64,000 nt of DNA from Bacteroidales bacterium (lineage in GTDB: Bacteria; Bacteroidota; Bacteroidia; Bacteroidales; UBA932), in contig JAFSPG010000001.1 in the NCBI GenBank assembly GCA_017443025.1, forward strand, positions 1 to 64,000, written 5' to 3'. A program made the translations under genes and the position numbers. Under the pieces are notes generated by a model. The model was given only the letters and a program-made list of their open reading frames with translations. It was not told the DNA's origin and ran no database searches. How positions within the stretch are numbered: the stretch's first letter is position 1; every line of letters starts with the position of its first letter. Below are positions 45,301-52,360 of this stretch, one piece after another.

Positions 45301-45560
45301 ACCGGCGTTGCCTCCACGTATTCTTTAAGGTAACCGGAACCGCCGAACACGGCAAGGTGCAAAGTCTGTAGTTCCCCGCCCTCGCCAAGAGCCTTGGTAG
45401 CAGGCTCGACTCCGACGAGCGATAAAACTACTCGCACTTTGGAGCCCTCGATCACTCCGCCTTCAGGCGACGGCTTTGCCATCTCCTCCGGCTCGGAAAT
45501 CCGAGCGCAGGAAGCAATGCCGAGCAGCAAAATCCATATTAGAGACTTCAGGAGTTTCAT
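42396..45560 (-). CDS. Large fimbrial-associated lipoprotein (DUF4906-like, probable tip adhesin)
   Basis: The 1054-residue lipoprotein (MKLLKSLIWILLLGIASC, Cys 18) has a fimbrillin-like N-terminal half: VRVVLSLVGVEPATKALGEG then LQTLHLAVFGGSGYLKEYV and GIPLIRNWAKIMLSS (about 205-220), the usual DUF4906 signatures. The remaining beta-rich region has several Ig/BACON-like units and ends TIMYVKSFNGSLIDNGVTVP. It is the last gene of the mfa-type operon and shares ATGA with the gene before. By size and position it is probably a distal or tip component; ligand unknown. Confidence 0.75.
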   Translation of the reverse strand: MKLLKSLIWILLLGIASCARISEPEEMAKPSPEGGVIEGSKVRVVLSLVGVEPATKALGEGGELQTLHLAVFGGSGYLKEYVEATPVASGTYTYETTDAYDNPVEMTVPRYDFTVDLAMSDSPRTVHFLGNGPATLPFGYDTAVMPSQLSAGGEMAYWQIISLPNGIRAKRNDDGDFIDIDGHIIPDGGTGYIADDITELAFQGIPLIRNWAKIMLSSAEDSNFTPVSFAAVNTPSRGTIAPYSAATGFISNYDQISFTYLEDEIAYKANLPAGTVFDTDIPDASAFVPPLGEGIAPADGGATYLYERPAPNSSIPPSSVIIYGLYDNPSDQAHKGYYFYKVDLMETKRVGTEFVSRYYPIYRNFKYQIIVKKILSQGHATPQAAAASAGSADVSADISTQLLADISDGIGRLHVLPWMSHAFTREHGAGNPVDVLSVWFGNTDGEPYLDEGRVGVQLLPPEDGGNDILYNLTLYPAAQEGEEKGWRKIRFYNVAPSKSVRTQTIRITGVHDDGRLYRDIPITIQPIQPISVRCGESRVPAVKDTPQTVIIDIPDGLVQSMFPLDFTIEADRKTLTPDNTVPNNSLPVINGPSISENLYYAEKQTFQFVRTITWDEYLALQRFEDENERMWRSFTCHFKTTREESATDVWVYNEFFEKGHDNFVHFFYKKFNNLGFTVPIPSADDVTIPMSFDMIEDIDGIYPADYPYVLIKAQGVRLDLGGNITAGPDPGTYYVKPSGHTVTLDFISTTSNPDEIEVELSANDYDKATVRAYHFPFAGLIDGHPLSNSSGYWADNSWSNVAWGHVNSDNNKNIIFGYKDHPDKLNTPVTLTIQNGFKNGINNKPLVFPYTPTGPRNTNGDINYHEIEARTVSGRQDVVFSLSSPGYVTIDFRYGRFQGNIRTMKLTKSNVFKASNTYGFTVDNPTFNYSEDNGSVNVTFSEVSSIGNDKVIFTAGKTYTMTITSRNNAQTLFYVDMFFSNRNGYVFSPESIVPSVGEVERYYGSNNQFVWHIPRGNLSASLEFTTQANLDTELTIMYVKSFNGSLIDNGVTVP

Positions 45561-47926
45561 CGTCTTGCGTCAGCCCAGGTAAAAGTCTCTTTATCAACTC
45601 GGTCCTCGTAAAGATTTCCTTCCTCATCCTTGACCTGCCAGTACCAGGAATCGTACACGCAGCGGATAAGGGCTATATCAAGATTGGGACGGTCTTCAAC
45701 AGTTCCGTTATCCTTATTTACATAGATAGCTCCATTGGCAGACCAGTAGTTACTGCTGAACTGCCACTCGAACGCCCCGTTCGCCGACAACTGGGAAGCA
45801 AAGCGGATTTCTGCCTTGGTAGGCAGTCTCCAGCGCCCGGCCGGGAATCCGTTCTCCTGGAAGGAGGCGCAGCGGTAACGCGCCTGCTCCAGACCTGTAC
45901 CTCCGTACTCGGTACCACTATGCTTCGTGGAAATTCGGAACGAAGGAGCAATCATATTTACAGTCCTGTCGGAATTCTCAGTTGGATAATACCACCGGAG
46001 CGTACGCTCGCCGCCCTCGATGGCCGGAGCCGTACGGAATTCGTATAGATTATCGATGGTATCCTGTCGCGGGTCACCGATGATGAAATCGGAATCCGAA
46101 GGAAGGACGGTAGCGGTAATCTTATACATATCCCTACCACCTCCAGAATAGTGTACTACTCTCCATATATGCGCATCTTCCCATCCTTTCTGGGTGTACG
46201 AAGGGTCGTTTTCCTCAGCATAAGCCTGATCGGCGTCGTAGCGTGCACGGGTGTACTGGTCGTTATCGACATATACATAACCCCAGTGATCGGGGATGTT
46301 ACCATGCATGGTATCAGGATTGGGAGTAAACTCCAGATAGATCGGAGGATACTGCAAAATCGTCTGCGTTTTCCGGTAAACAGGGTCATCCGGCCTGTCT
46401 GTGTGGACTATGGTATATGATATGGTATAAGGAGAATAGTCGAAATTCTTTTTAGTGTAATCCGCCACAAGAGTATGATTTAGCCTGATGGCGCCGGACT
46501 CGACGCTCAACCACGAAGCAGCACCTGAGAACTCAAGGAATTTATCTCCTGCCGGATAGGGGTCACCTTCGCCGGCCACCTTCACCTGACCGCCGAGAGT
46601 ATAAGTTCCGGCAGCCGACGTACCATAGTAGGGACGCGTAGCTCGGACATTCTGAATGGAGACAGGATGCGAACTCACATATGGGATTGTGGCATTATTG
46701 ACATTGTAGAAAGTGTAATCGTTCTTTTCCACCGACAGATAGCGCGACATACCGATTTCGGCGTTCTTGATAACGACTTCCTTGTCCTGCCAATACACTA
46801 TGTAGCACCAACCTGTAAGCACCTTTACAAGAGCTTCGTCGGTTTCGGAGCCAAGAATACCAACGTTAACATCGATGTGATACCAGTTGTTGCGGACGAA
46901 GGATCGCTTGAACTCCTCGCGGCGGTCGTCGGGAATAACTATCTTGTAATAGAACTGCTTCTGGGTGGCCAGAACTCCGTGTTCGGGGTCGGCGTCACGC
47001 TGCCAGGGCACTACAAGCTTGAGGTATGGTTCCTTGCGAGGGCTCTCTGAAGAGCCGTAATCCCACTTCTGGGGATACATATAGGTAGGGTATGTGGCGT
47101 AGAAATCGCCTTCCTTCTCAAAATAGAAGTGAATCTGGTCCTGGAGGTCAGTGTATGCAAAGCGGAGAGGATTGCTGCGATAGCTGAAGTAGTTGGGGCT
47201 CACGGTATTCTCTCCGCCAAGGGTAACGTCATTGACACCGTTCACCAGATAAATCTCCATGCCGCTGAGCATCGGATGCCATACCTCGTAGCCGATTGTC
47301 ACCTCGTTCGCGACATTCACGCCAACTGTCAGCTTGCTGGCATACCTACTGAGCTCGATGGTACCTGATGCCGCTACTACCTGGGCGCGTCCGCGCAGGG
47401 TAATGTCAATCTGTCCGCTCATCATGAAGCGAGTTTGGCGGTGATTGGCCGGAGAAACGAAATCTGTGGTTACCGTCCTGCTCTGAAGTTCAGGCAGGGA
47501 GGTATGAGAAAGGTCGTTCTCGTCTTCTACAAGATCATCCGGGTAATTCACTACGGCAAAAACCGTTGCAGTGCGGATATCATCCGGCACAGTCGGGAAT
47601 ATCAAGGTATTGACCTGCTCGGAGGTAAGCTCGATACGCACTACGTCGCTGCGGCGCTTGCCGGAAATATGGCGATAGTGGAAAGTTGCATCACTGTCGG
47701 TGTCGCCATTGGGGTAGATAAAGAAATCCACCCAGGAAATAAGGTTCTCGTTGTATTTGTCAACGCCTTCCTTTACGCCATCGGCGCCGGCCTTGGTTTC
47801 CATTTCTCCGCCCGTAAAGAGATGCAGCTCGATAACCGGGCCGTCCCATCCCGAGCCATCCTCCTTGTTGCAGGAGAAAAGCAGCAGTGCCAGAGGCAGA
47901 AGTAGATATGACAGGCGGAACTTCAT
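45557..47926 (-). CDS. Fimbrial-associated lipoprotein with C-terminal FISUMP-like domain
   Basis: The 789-residue lipoprotein (MKFRLSYLLLPLALLLFSC, Cys 19) has a fimbrillin/DUF4906-like N-terminal region (WVDFFIYPNGDTDSD, GTIELSRYASKLTVGVNV). Middle Ig/BACON-like strands follow, and the C-terminal 110 residues read GRWRLPTKAEIRFASQL, FSSNYWSANGAIYV and DIALIRCVYDSWYW, the FISUMP/DUF1566 pattern. It starts at the ATG of a TGATG junction with the gene before and overlaps the next by ATGA. Likely an accessory or tip subunit. Same C-terminal domain type as the lipoprotein at 20720-22489. Confidence 0.75.
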   Translation of the reverse strand: MKFRLSYLLLPLALLLFSCNKEDGSGWDGPVIELHLFTGGEMETKAGADGVKEGVDKYNENLISWVDFFIYPNGDTDSDATFHYRHISGKRRSDVVRIELTSEQVNTLIFPTVPDDIRTATVFAVVNYPDDLVEDENDLSHTSLPELQSRTVTTDFVSPANHRQTRFMMSGQIDITLRGRAQVVAASGTIELSRYASKLTVGVNVANEVTIGYEVWHPMLSGMEIYLVNGVNDVTLGGENTVSPNYFSYRSNPLRFAYTDLQDQIHFYFEKEGDFYATYPTYMYPQKWDYGSSESPRKEPYLKLVVPWQRDADPEHGVLATQKQFYYKIVIPDDRREEFKRSFVRNNWYHIDVNVGILGSETDEALVKVLTGWCYIVYWQDKEVVIKNAEIGMSRYLSVEKNDYTFYNVNNATIPYVSSHPVSIQNVRATRPYYGTSAAGTYTLGGQVKVAGEGDPYPAGDKFLEFSGAASWLSVESGAIRLNHTLVADYTKKNFDYSPYTISYTIVHTDRPDDPVYRKTQTILQYPPIYLEFTPNPDTMHGNIPDHWGYVYVDNDQYTRARYDADQAYAEENDPSYTQKGWEDAHIWRVVHYSGGGRDMYKITATVLPSDSDFIIGDPRQDTIDNLYEFRTAPAIEGGERTLRWYYPTENSDRTVNMIAPSFRISTKHSGTEYGGTGLEQARYRCASFQENGFPAGRWRLPTKAEIRFASQLSANGAFEWQFSSNYWSANGAIYVNKDNGTVEDRPNLDIALIRCVYDSWYWQVKDEEGNLYEDRVDKETFTWADARR

Positions 47927-49431
47927 CAGATCACGAAACGGTAAACTTCATCCACGACCTCGGAATTGGCGTCGATTACACGCTCGCCAGTCTCGACCGA
48001 GAAGGAAAGCGTAATGTACGAGCCTGTAAGGTCTTCGTCTATTTCAGGGTTACGGCGAATCTCGATATCTATACGTCCGGCAGCGGTAGTAGGGTCGATA
48101 AGGGCGATGTCAGGAGTAACCTTGAATGCCCTTGCGTCACCGACCGGACGGATCATCAGGCGTCCGCCGACAGGAGTGGTTATGTAAAGATGTGCCTTCG
48201 CTGCCACACCGGGCAGCAGATGGGCGTCAAAATGGTCTTTTGAGGTTTCGATAAGCTCGACGGTAGTGGCATCGACGTCAAAAGGAGACGATACGTTAAT
48301 GGATTCTTCCGAAAAGTCAACGATAAAGCGGTTGTAATCCCAAGGCAGTACGCTGAGGGCGAGCTGGAGATTTCGGCCGCTGAGGAAGTAGCCGAAGAGA
48401 GTCCAGGTATGGTTGCGGGCGAAATCTCCCGACGAAGCCATGTTGAACTCCCTCACGCGGGACTTTCCGTCGACGGTATATTCGATGCGGCCCACAAGAC
48501 GCCTGTCGCTCTCGCGGAAATAAGTGTAACCAAGATCGGTGAGACGGCCTGCTGATACTGCTTCATCCAGAAGGCGTCTGTAAGTAACAGGGTCCTGGTT
48601 GATATAGATAAGGCTTTCCGGAGAGTCGTTGGAAGCAAGCTGAGAGGGCCCGGGGACTATGTAAGAATTTGATACATAATTATCTTCCATCTCTTCCTGG
48701 TCGAAGACTATACCAGTCTTGGAAGAGGTGAAAACATATTCCTTCACCGGAATCTGGGCTCCGTTGAGGATAACTCTCTGGATGGATACTTCCTCCTCGC
48801 TGTCGACGGTGCTTGTCTTGCAGAATACATAACGCATTCTGGATACCGCCCTCTGGAGGCGGACTGTCTCCACGCGAAGAATCGGGGCCTCTCCGAAAAT
48901 CGGCATGTTCTTTCCGACCACGCTCATAGGCAGGCCGATTTCGTCGTCGACTTCGTGCACCGGATGAGCCACGCCAAAACCAAAATACGGCGAGGTTGAA
49001 GAATCAGAGAAATATGCATCGTTGAGATCGTCCCAGGTGGAATCCTCATTAAGGGATGATGTAATGGATTCCGCATTTGCCAGTACGAATACATCAACGT
49101 CCGGTCTCTGATTGGCGAATTCGCGGCTGACGGGCAGGGAATAACGGCGCATGCCGCCTCCTGCAGGGAATTCATCCTCGGTAAGTACCCTCTGGGTAAT
49201 AAGGCTATGGTCGTCGGAGCGGAAAACCCACAGGCTCAGGGAATGAAGCGCATTCTCAAGATCTTCGGCCGGAAGTTCTCCGACTTCGCTCTTGCTTGAC
49301 TCCGTTTTGGGGAACTCGATGGCGAGTCCGAGCGTAGGGCCGTCATATTCACCATTCCCCTCTTCCCACTTTGAGTGGGAGCAGGCAGTCATCAGGCAGG
49401 CTGTAAGCAATATGAGAGCTATTCTTCTCAT
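47926..49431 (-). CDS. Minor fimbrial subunit-like lipoprotein
   Basis: The 501-residue lipoprotein (MRRIALILLTACLMTACSHS, Cys 17) has the fimbrillin-like opening LENALHSLSLWVFRSDDHSL (about 60-79), a mid-protein VRLQRAVSRMRYVFCKTS (about 195-212), and a beta-rich second domain (RNLQLALSVLPWDYNRFIVD, about 350-369). It resembles FimB/Mfa accessory subunits. The start codon shares one base with the upstream stop (TAATG) and its own stop shares one base with the next start (TGATG), so translation is coupled on both sides. It is probably incorporated into the fimbria; exact place unknown. Confidence 0.75.
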   Translation of the reverse strand: MRRIALILLTACLMTACSHSKWEEGNGEYDGPTLGLAIEFPKTESSKSEVGELPAEDLENALHSLSLWVFRSDDHSLITQRVLTEDEFPAGGGMRRYSLPVSREFANQRPDVDVFVLANAESITSSLNEDSTWDDLNDAYFSDSSTSPYFGFGVAHPVHEVDDEIGLPMSVVGKNMPIFGEAPILRVETVRLQRAVSRMRYVFCKTSTVDSEEEVSIQRVILNGAQIPVKEYVFTSSKTGIVFDQEEMEDNYVSNSYIVPGPSQLASNDSPESLIYINQDPVTYRRLLDEAVSAGRLTDLGYTYFRESDRRLVGRIEYTVDGKSRVREFNMASSGDFARNHTWTLFGYFLSGRNLQLALSVLPWDYNRFIVDFSEESINVSSPFDVDATTVELIETSKDHFDAHLLPGVAAKAHLYITTPVGGRLMIRPVGDARAFKVTPDIALIDPTTAAGRIDIEIRRNPEIDEDLTGSYITLSFSVETGERVIDANSEVVDEVYRFVI

Positions 49432-51326
49432 TAATCCAAAACCACGTAGGCCGAAGCCGACATTATCCAGTTAAGTTTTGTCTGTATGCCGAGGGTAAGC
49501 TGGGGCTCACCCATCTCAGGCACCGAAATATGGGCGTTAGCAAGCGACGATACCGTACACTTGACCGTAGTGAAGTAATCACTCATGAAGATGCGGTCAA
49601 GAACTGGGTCGTCGGATTTTTCGAGCACGCCGGAGAGGTAAAATTTACTTCCCGGGAGGACTATACCCTCAGCTCCTGTAAAGGGAGAATTGCTGTCGTT
49701 GCGCAGTTCCAGGAAGAAGTAAACATCGGAATTCTGCGGAGTAGGCAGTACAAGTGTACGGAAGTCGGCAGACTCCGAGGCGGTAAGGTATATTCCAGAA
49801 ATGTTGTTGTCGTAGAGATAGTACTCGCTGCCGGAAGAGACAGGAGTAAAATCATATTTCTGCTCATACTGGCTGCCTATGATGATGCCAGTCACAGGGA
49901 AGTTCGTGCCGGTGGCAAGGGCATAGGTGCGGTCGTCGTCGTCGCCGTCAGGGAGAGCTAGGTTAGAGGCCTGGACCGAAGCTACTAGCATGCCGGGAGC
50001 ATACTGCAAAGGGCCGTCTAGCACCACGGCAAAAGATCTCTTTGTAACAACGTTGCCAAGTCGGTAAGCGCTCAGTATCTGCTCCCAGGTCCTATCTGAA
50101 GTATATACCTTGTAAATCTCGTGGTCGCCGGAAGTCCTGAGCGTAGTGTTCGACCTGTACATCAGCGGAGGCATGTAGCAGAAATGGTCGATAGGAGCGA
50201 TTCCGTCGAGGCCTTCAGTAACCGGTACAAAGGCCAGGGAGTTCCATCTCAACACGGCTGAACCGTCGGGGAGGCCGAGGGACTCGGGATAGAGACGGTA
50301 TTTGTCGTCGGCGAAATGAAGATTCCCCGCGGAGTCGGCGACGAGAGTCCCGTCTTCGACGAGGGCATCTATACGTGCAATGAGCATATCGCGCAGTCCG
50401 TCATAGAGAAGTGCGCGGGAAAATACCGAGCTTGGATCACCATCGATAAGTACCGCAGGATATTCGACTCCGTCCACCTGATGCATGAACTGGTCGTCCT
50501 GGTCGCTGGAATAATCTTCCAGGCGGCGACGGAGAGTCGAAATCATATATTCAAGGTTAGAACCCGCTCCAGTCATAAGTTCGCCTTCGTTGGTAAACCA
50601 CTCGAAGAGTGTGCGTAGAGTGGGATCGTCGATATTTCCATTCCAGGTGAGCGCTGTCTGGGCACTGTGCCACACGGCATTGCGCTCGTAATAGTAGTCT
50701 AGCGAGTATGTTGCAGCTCCGGCTATAGAAGTGAACATGGCTGCAATTTCCTCTGCGGTGGAGAGGGCTCCCTCGCTGAGGATAGGGTCGGGGCTGAAGC
50801 GGATGTCGCCCGCAGCTGTACCCTGAACATCTTCCAGCCCCGTCTCGATAAGTGAGCCGTAGCAGTGCTTGGAAGCTGGCGTAGGCGTGCCGTTCCAGGC
50901 TACGCCGCTGCCGTAAACAAGTGCCGATGCTGTTCCCTCGGGAAGAATCGCATAGGCATCGGGATAAAAGTGAGCGTGATTGTTCTTGACGAGGCCCTGA
51001 TGAAAAACCGTGCCGTCGTAAGCGGAAGCATCGCTGGTACCAAGGATGTCCGGCAGGATGCGCGGCTCCGAGAGAGCCACGTCATCTTCGCGGACTTCAC
51101 CCCTGCGGGAGAAAGGAAGCAGGCGTATGTTCTGCATACCGGTGAAACGGGAATCGTTGGCAAGTTCCTGAATATAGTTGACGTCAGCCTTGCTGGATGT
51201 AGAGCCGTTAAGCGACATGGCAAGGAACACGGACACATCGACAGATGAGTCGTATGCCGGCCCGTGGTCTCTAGTGCAGGCGCAGGAGAAAACTATACAA
51301 ACTGTTATATAAAGTGCCTTTCTCAA
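49431..51326 (-). CDS. Second Mfa1-like fimbrillin (TTG start)
   Basis: The 631-residue lipoprotein starts with TTG at 51324-51326, in the overlap TTGA with the mfa2 stop; no nearby ATG would keep the signal peptide MRKALYITVCIVFSCAC. Its C-terminus (DRIFMSDYFTTVKCTVSSLA then NAHISVPEMGEPQLTLGIQT) parallels that of the major subunit at 52361 (KRVFMQDYMTIANLKF, HAYVTVPDLRSSQISLGLSV), so it is a paralogous fimbrillin. The N-terminal domain carries VDVSVFLAMSLNGSTSSK and a dates-like acidic region. Likely a minor shaft or Mfa3-like adaptor subunit. Confidence 0.78.
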   Translation of the reverse strand: MRKALYITVCIVFSCACTRDHGPAYDSSVDVSVFLAMSLNGSTSSKADVNYIQELANDSRFTGMQNIRLLPFSRRGEVREDDVALSEPRILPDILGTSDASAYDGTVFHQGLVKNNHAHFYPDAYAILPEGTASALVYGSGVAWNGTPTPASKHCYGSLIETGLEDVQGTAAGDIRFSPDPILSEGALSTAEEIAAMFTSIAGAATYSLDYYYERNAVWHSAQTALTWNGNIDDPTLRTLFEWFTNEGELMTGAGSNLEYMISTLRRRLEDYSSDQDDQFMHQVDGVEYPAVLIDGDPSSVFSRALLYDGLRDMLIARIDALVEDGTLVADSAGNLHFADDKYRLYPESLGLPDGSAVLRWNSLAFVPVTEGLDGIAPIDHFCYMPPLMYRSNTTLRTSGDHEIYKVYTSDRTWEQILSAYRLGNVVTKRSFAVVLDGPLQYAPGMLVASVQASNLALPDGDDDDRTYALATGTNFPVTGIIIGSQYEQKYDFTPVSSGSEYYLYDNNISGIYLTASESADFRTLVLPTPQNSDVYFFLELRNDSNSPFTGAEGIVLPGSKFYLSGVLEKSDDPVLDRIFMSDYFTTVKCTVSSLANAHISVPEMGEPQLTLGIQTKLNWIMSASAYVVLD

Positions 51327-52354
51327 AGCTCAATGTCTACTTCGTGTGCGTAATTCCAGTCGATTTTAACGCTAACGCCGACCTGCGACATATCGGGCTG
51401 TACGGCTCCGTTGTCGAGGGCCTTAACCTTGATGATGCGGAGCTGGCCGGCCCGCAGAGGTTTCTTTACGCTAAGCACCGATTCAACTACGGTACCATCG
51501 TGAAGAGTCGTATAAACATTCCATCTCCAGATTGCCTCTTCGGCATTGTCCGAGACGAAATGGTCGTTGGTGTCAATAATAACCTTCGAGCCATCTGGGT
51601 CTTTCGAAGGGAAGTTTACGGAAGTAAAGCAAATCTCTCCGCCTTCCGTGACAGGAAGAAGATCTGCCCTCATAATGGGGGAAGACTTGAAGCGATAGAT
51701 ACTGTCGCAGATAGAGAATGATGTGGCAAATCCTTGGGCAAAGGCCTTGAAATGCCTGAGATGGCTGTCTACGGTATCAATAACCAGAGAAGTTGCGCAG
51801 TTCGATATATAAAGCCTGACGAAGAAGCTCTGGTCCTGGTTAGATACAACGTCCATGGGCAGCCTTGCGGTGAAAAGTCCTGTCCTGTGTGTAGGGACAG
51901 TATCCGATTCCATCTGTTTCAGCGTCGAATGATGGCAGACGGTGGAATCGGTCATCTCTACAATCCCGTTTTCCCGGAGGTTTGCAGCCGCAAGGTGCAT
52001 ATACTTCCGGGAAGGGATGTAGAATGTGTATTTGGACTGGCTTGCGTCCATCACTTCGCTCAGGTGCTTGAGCCTCGTAGAATCGGCCTCGACACCATAG
52101 AAGGAGAGATCGACGTCGTGTGCGTAGTCCGTAAAAATGTTTTTAAGATATGCCTTCAGAGCCGTGGCTACGTGGATATCCGATTCGAGAGAGAGCTGCG
52201 TCTGGATCTCGGTACTCATATTGGTCACGAGTTCCAGCTCGTAGCCGGTCTCGAAGGTTACTCCGCAGTCCGACAAGTCATCGTCAATGAGGCTGCAGCC
52301 GGCAATGGCTGCAGCCCCAAAGGCGATAAACAGTTTCCTGAAGTATAATCCCAT
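51323..52354 (-). CDS. FimB/Mfa2-family fimbrial anchor lipoprotein
   Basis: From ATG 52352-52354 the 343-residue lipoprotein has signal MGLYFRKLFIAFGAAAIAGC (Cys 20) and the family opening SLIDDDLSDCGVTF. N- and C-terminal beta-sandwiches follow (about 35-190 and 195-343; KYTFYIPSRKYMHLAAANLR, FTSVNFPSKDPDGSKVIIDT). In Porphyromonas, Mfa2 and FimB cap the fimbria base and anchor it in the outer membrane, setting its length. The in-frame TTG two codons upstream directly follows the mfa1 stop, so that alternative start cannot be excluded. It is the second gene of the operon. Confidence 0.85.
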   Translation of the reverse strand: MGLYFRKLFIAFGAAAIAGCSLIDDDLSDCGVTFETGYELELVTNMSTEIQTQLSLESDIHVATALKAYLKNIFTDYAHDVDLSFYGVEADSTRLKHLSEVMDASQSKYTFYIPSRKYMHLAAANLRENGIVEMTDSTVCHHSTLKQMESDTVPTHRTGLFTARLPMDVVSNQDQSFFVRLYISNCATSLVIDTVDSHLRHFKAFAQGFATSFSICDSIYRFKSSPIMRADLLPVTEGGEICFTSVNFPSKDPDGSKVIIDTNDHFVSDNAEEAIWRWNVYTTLHDGTVVESVLSVKKPLRAGQLRIIKVKALDNGAVQPDMSQVGVSVKIDWNYAHEVDIEL

Positions 52355-52360
52355 CAGCAA

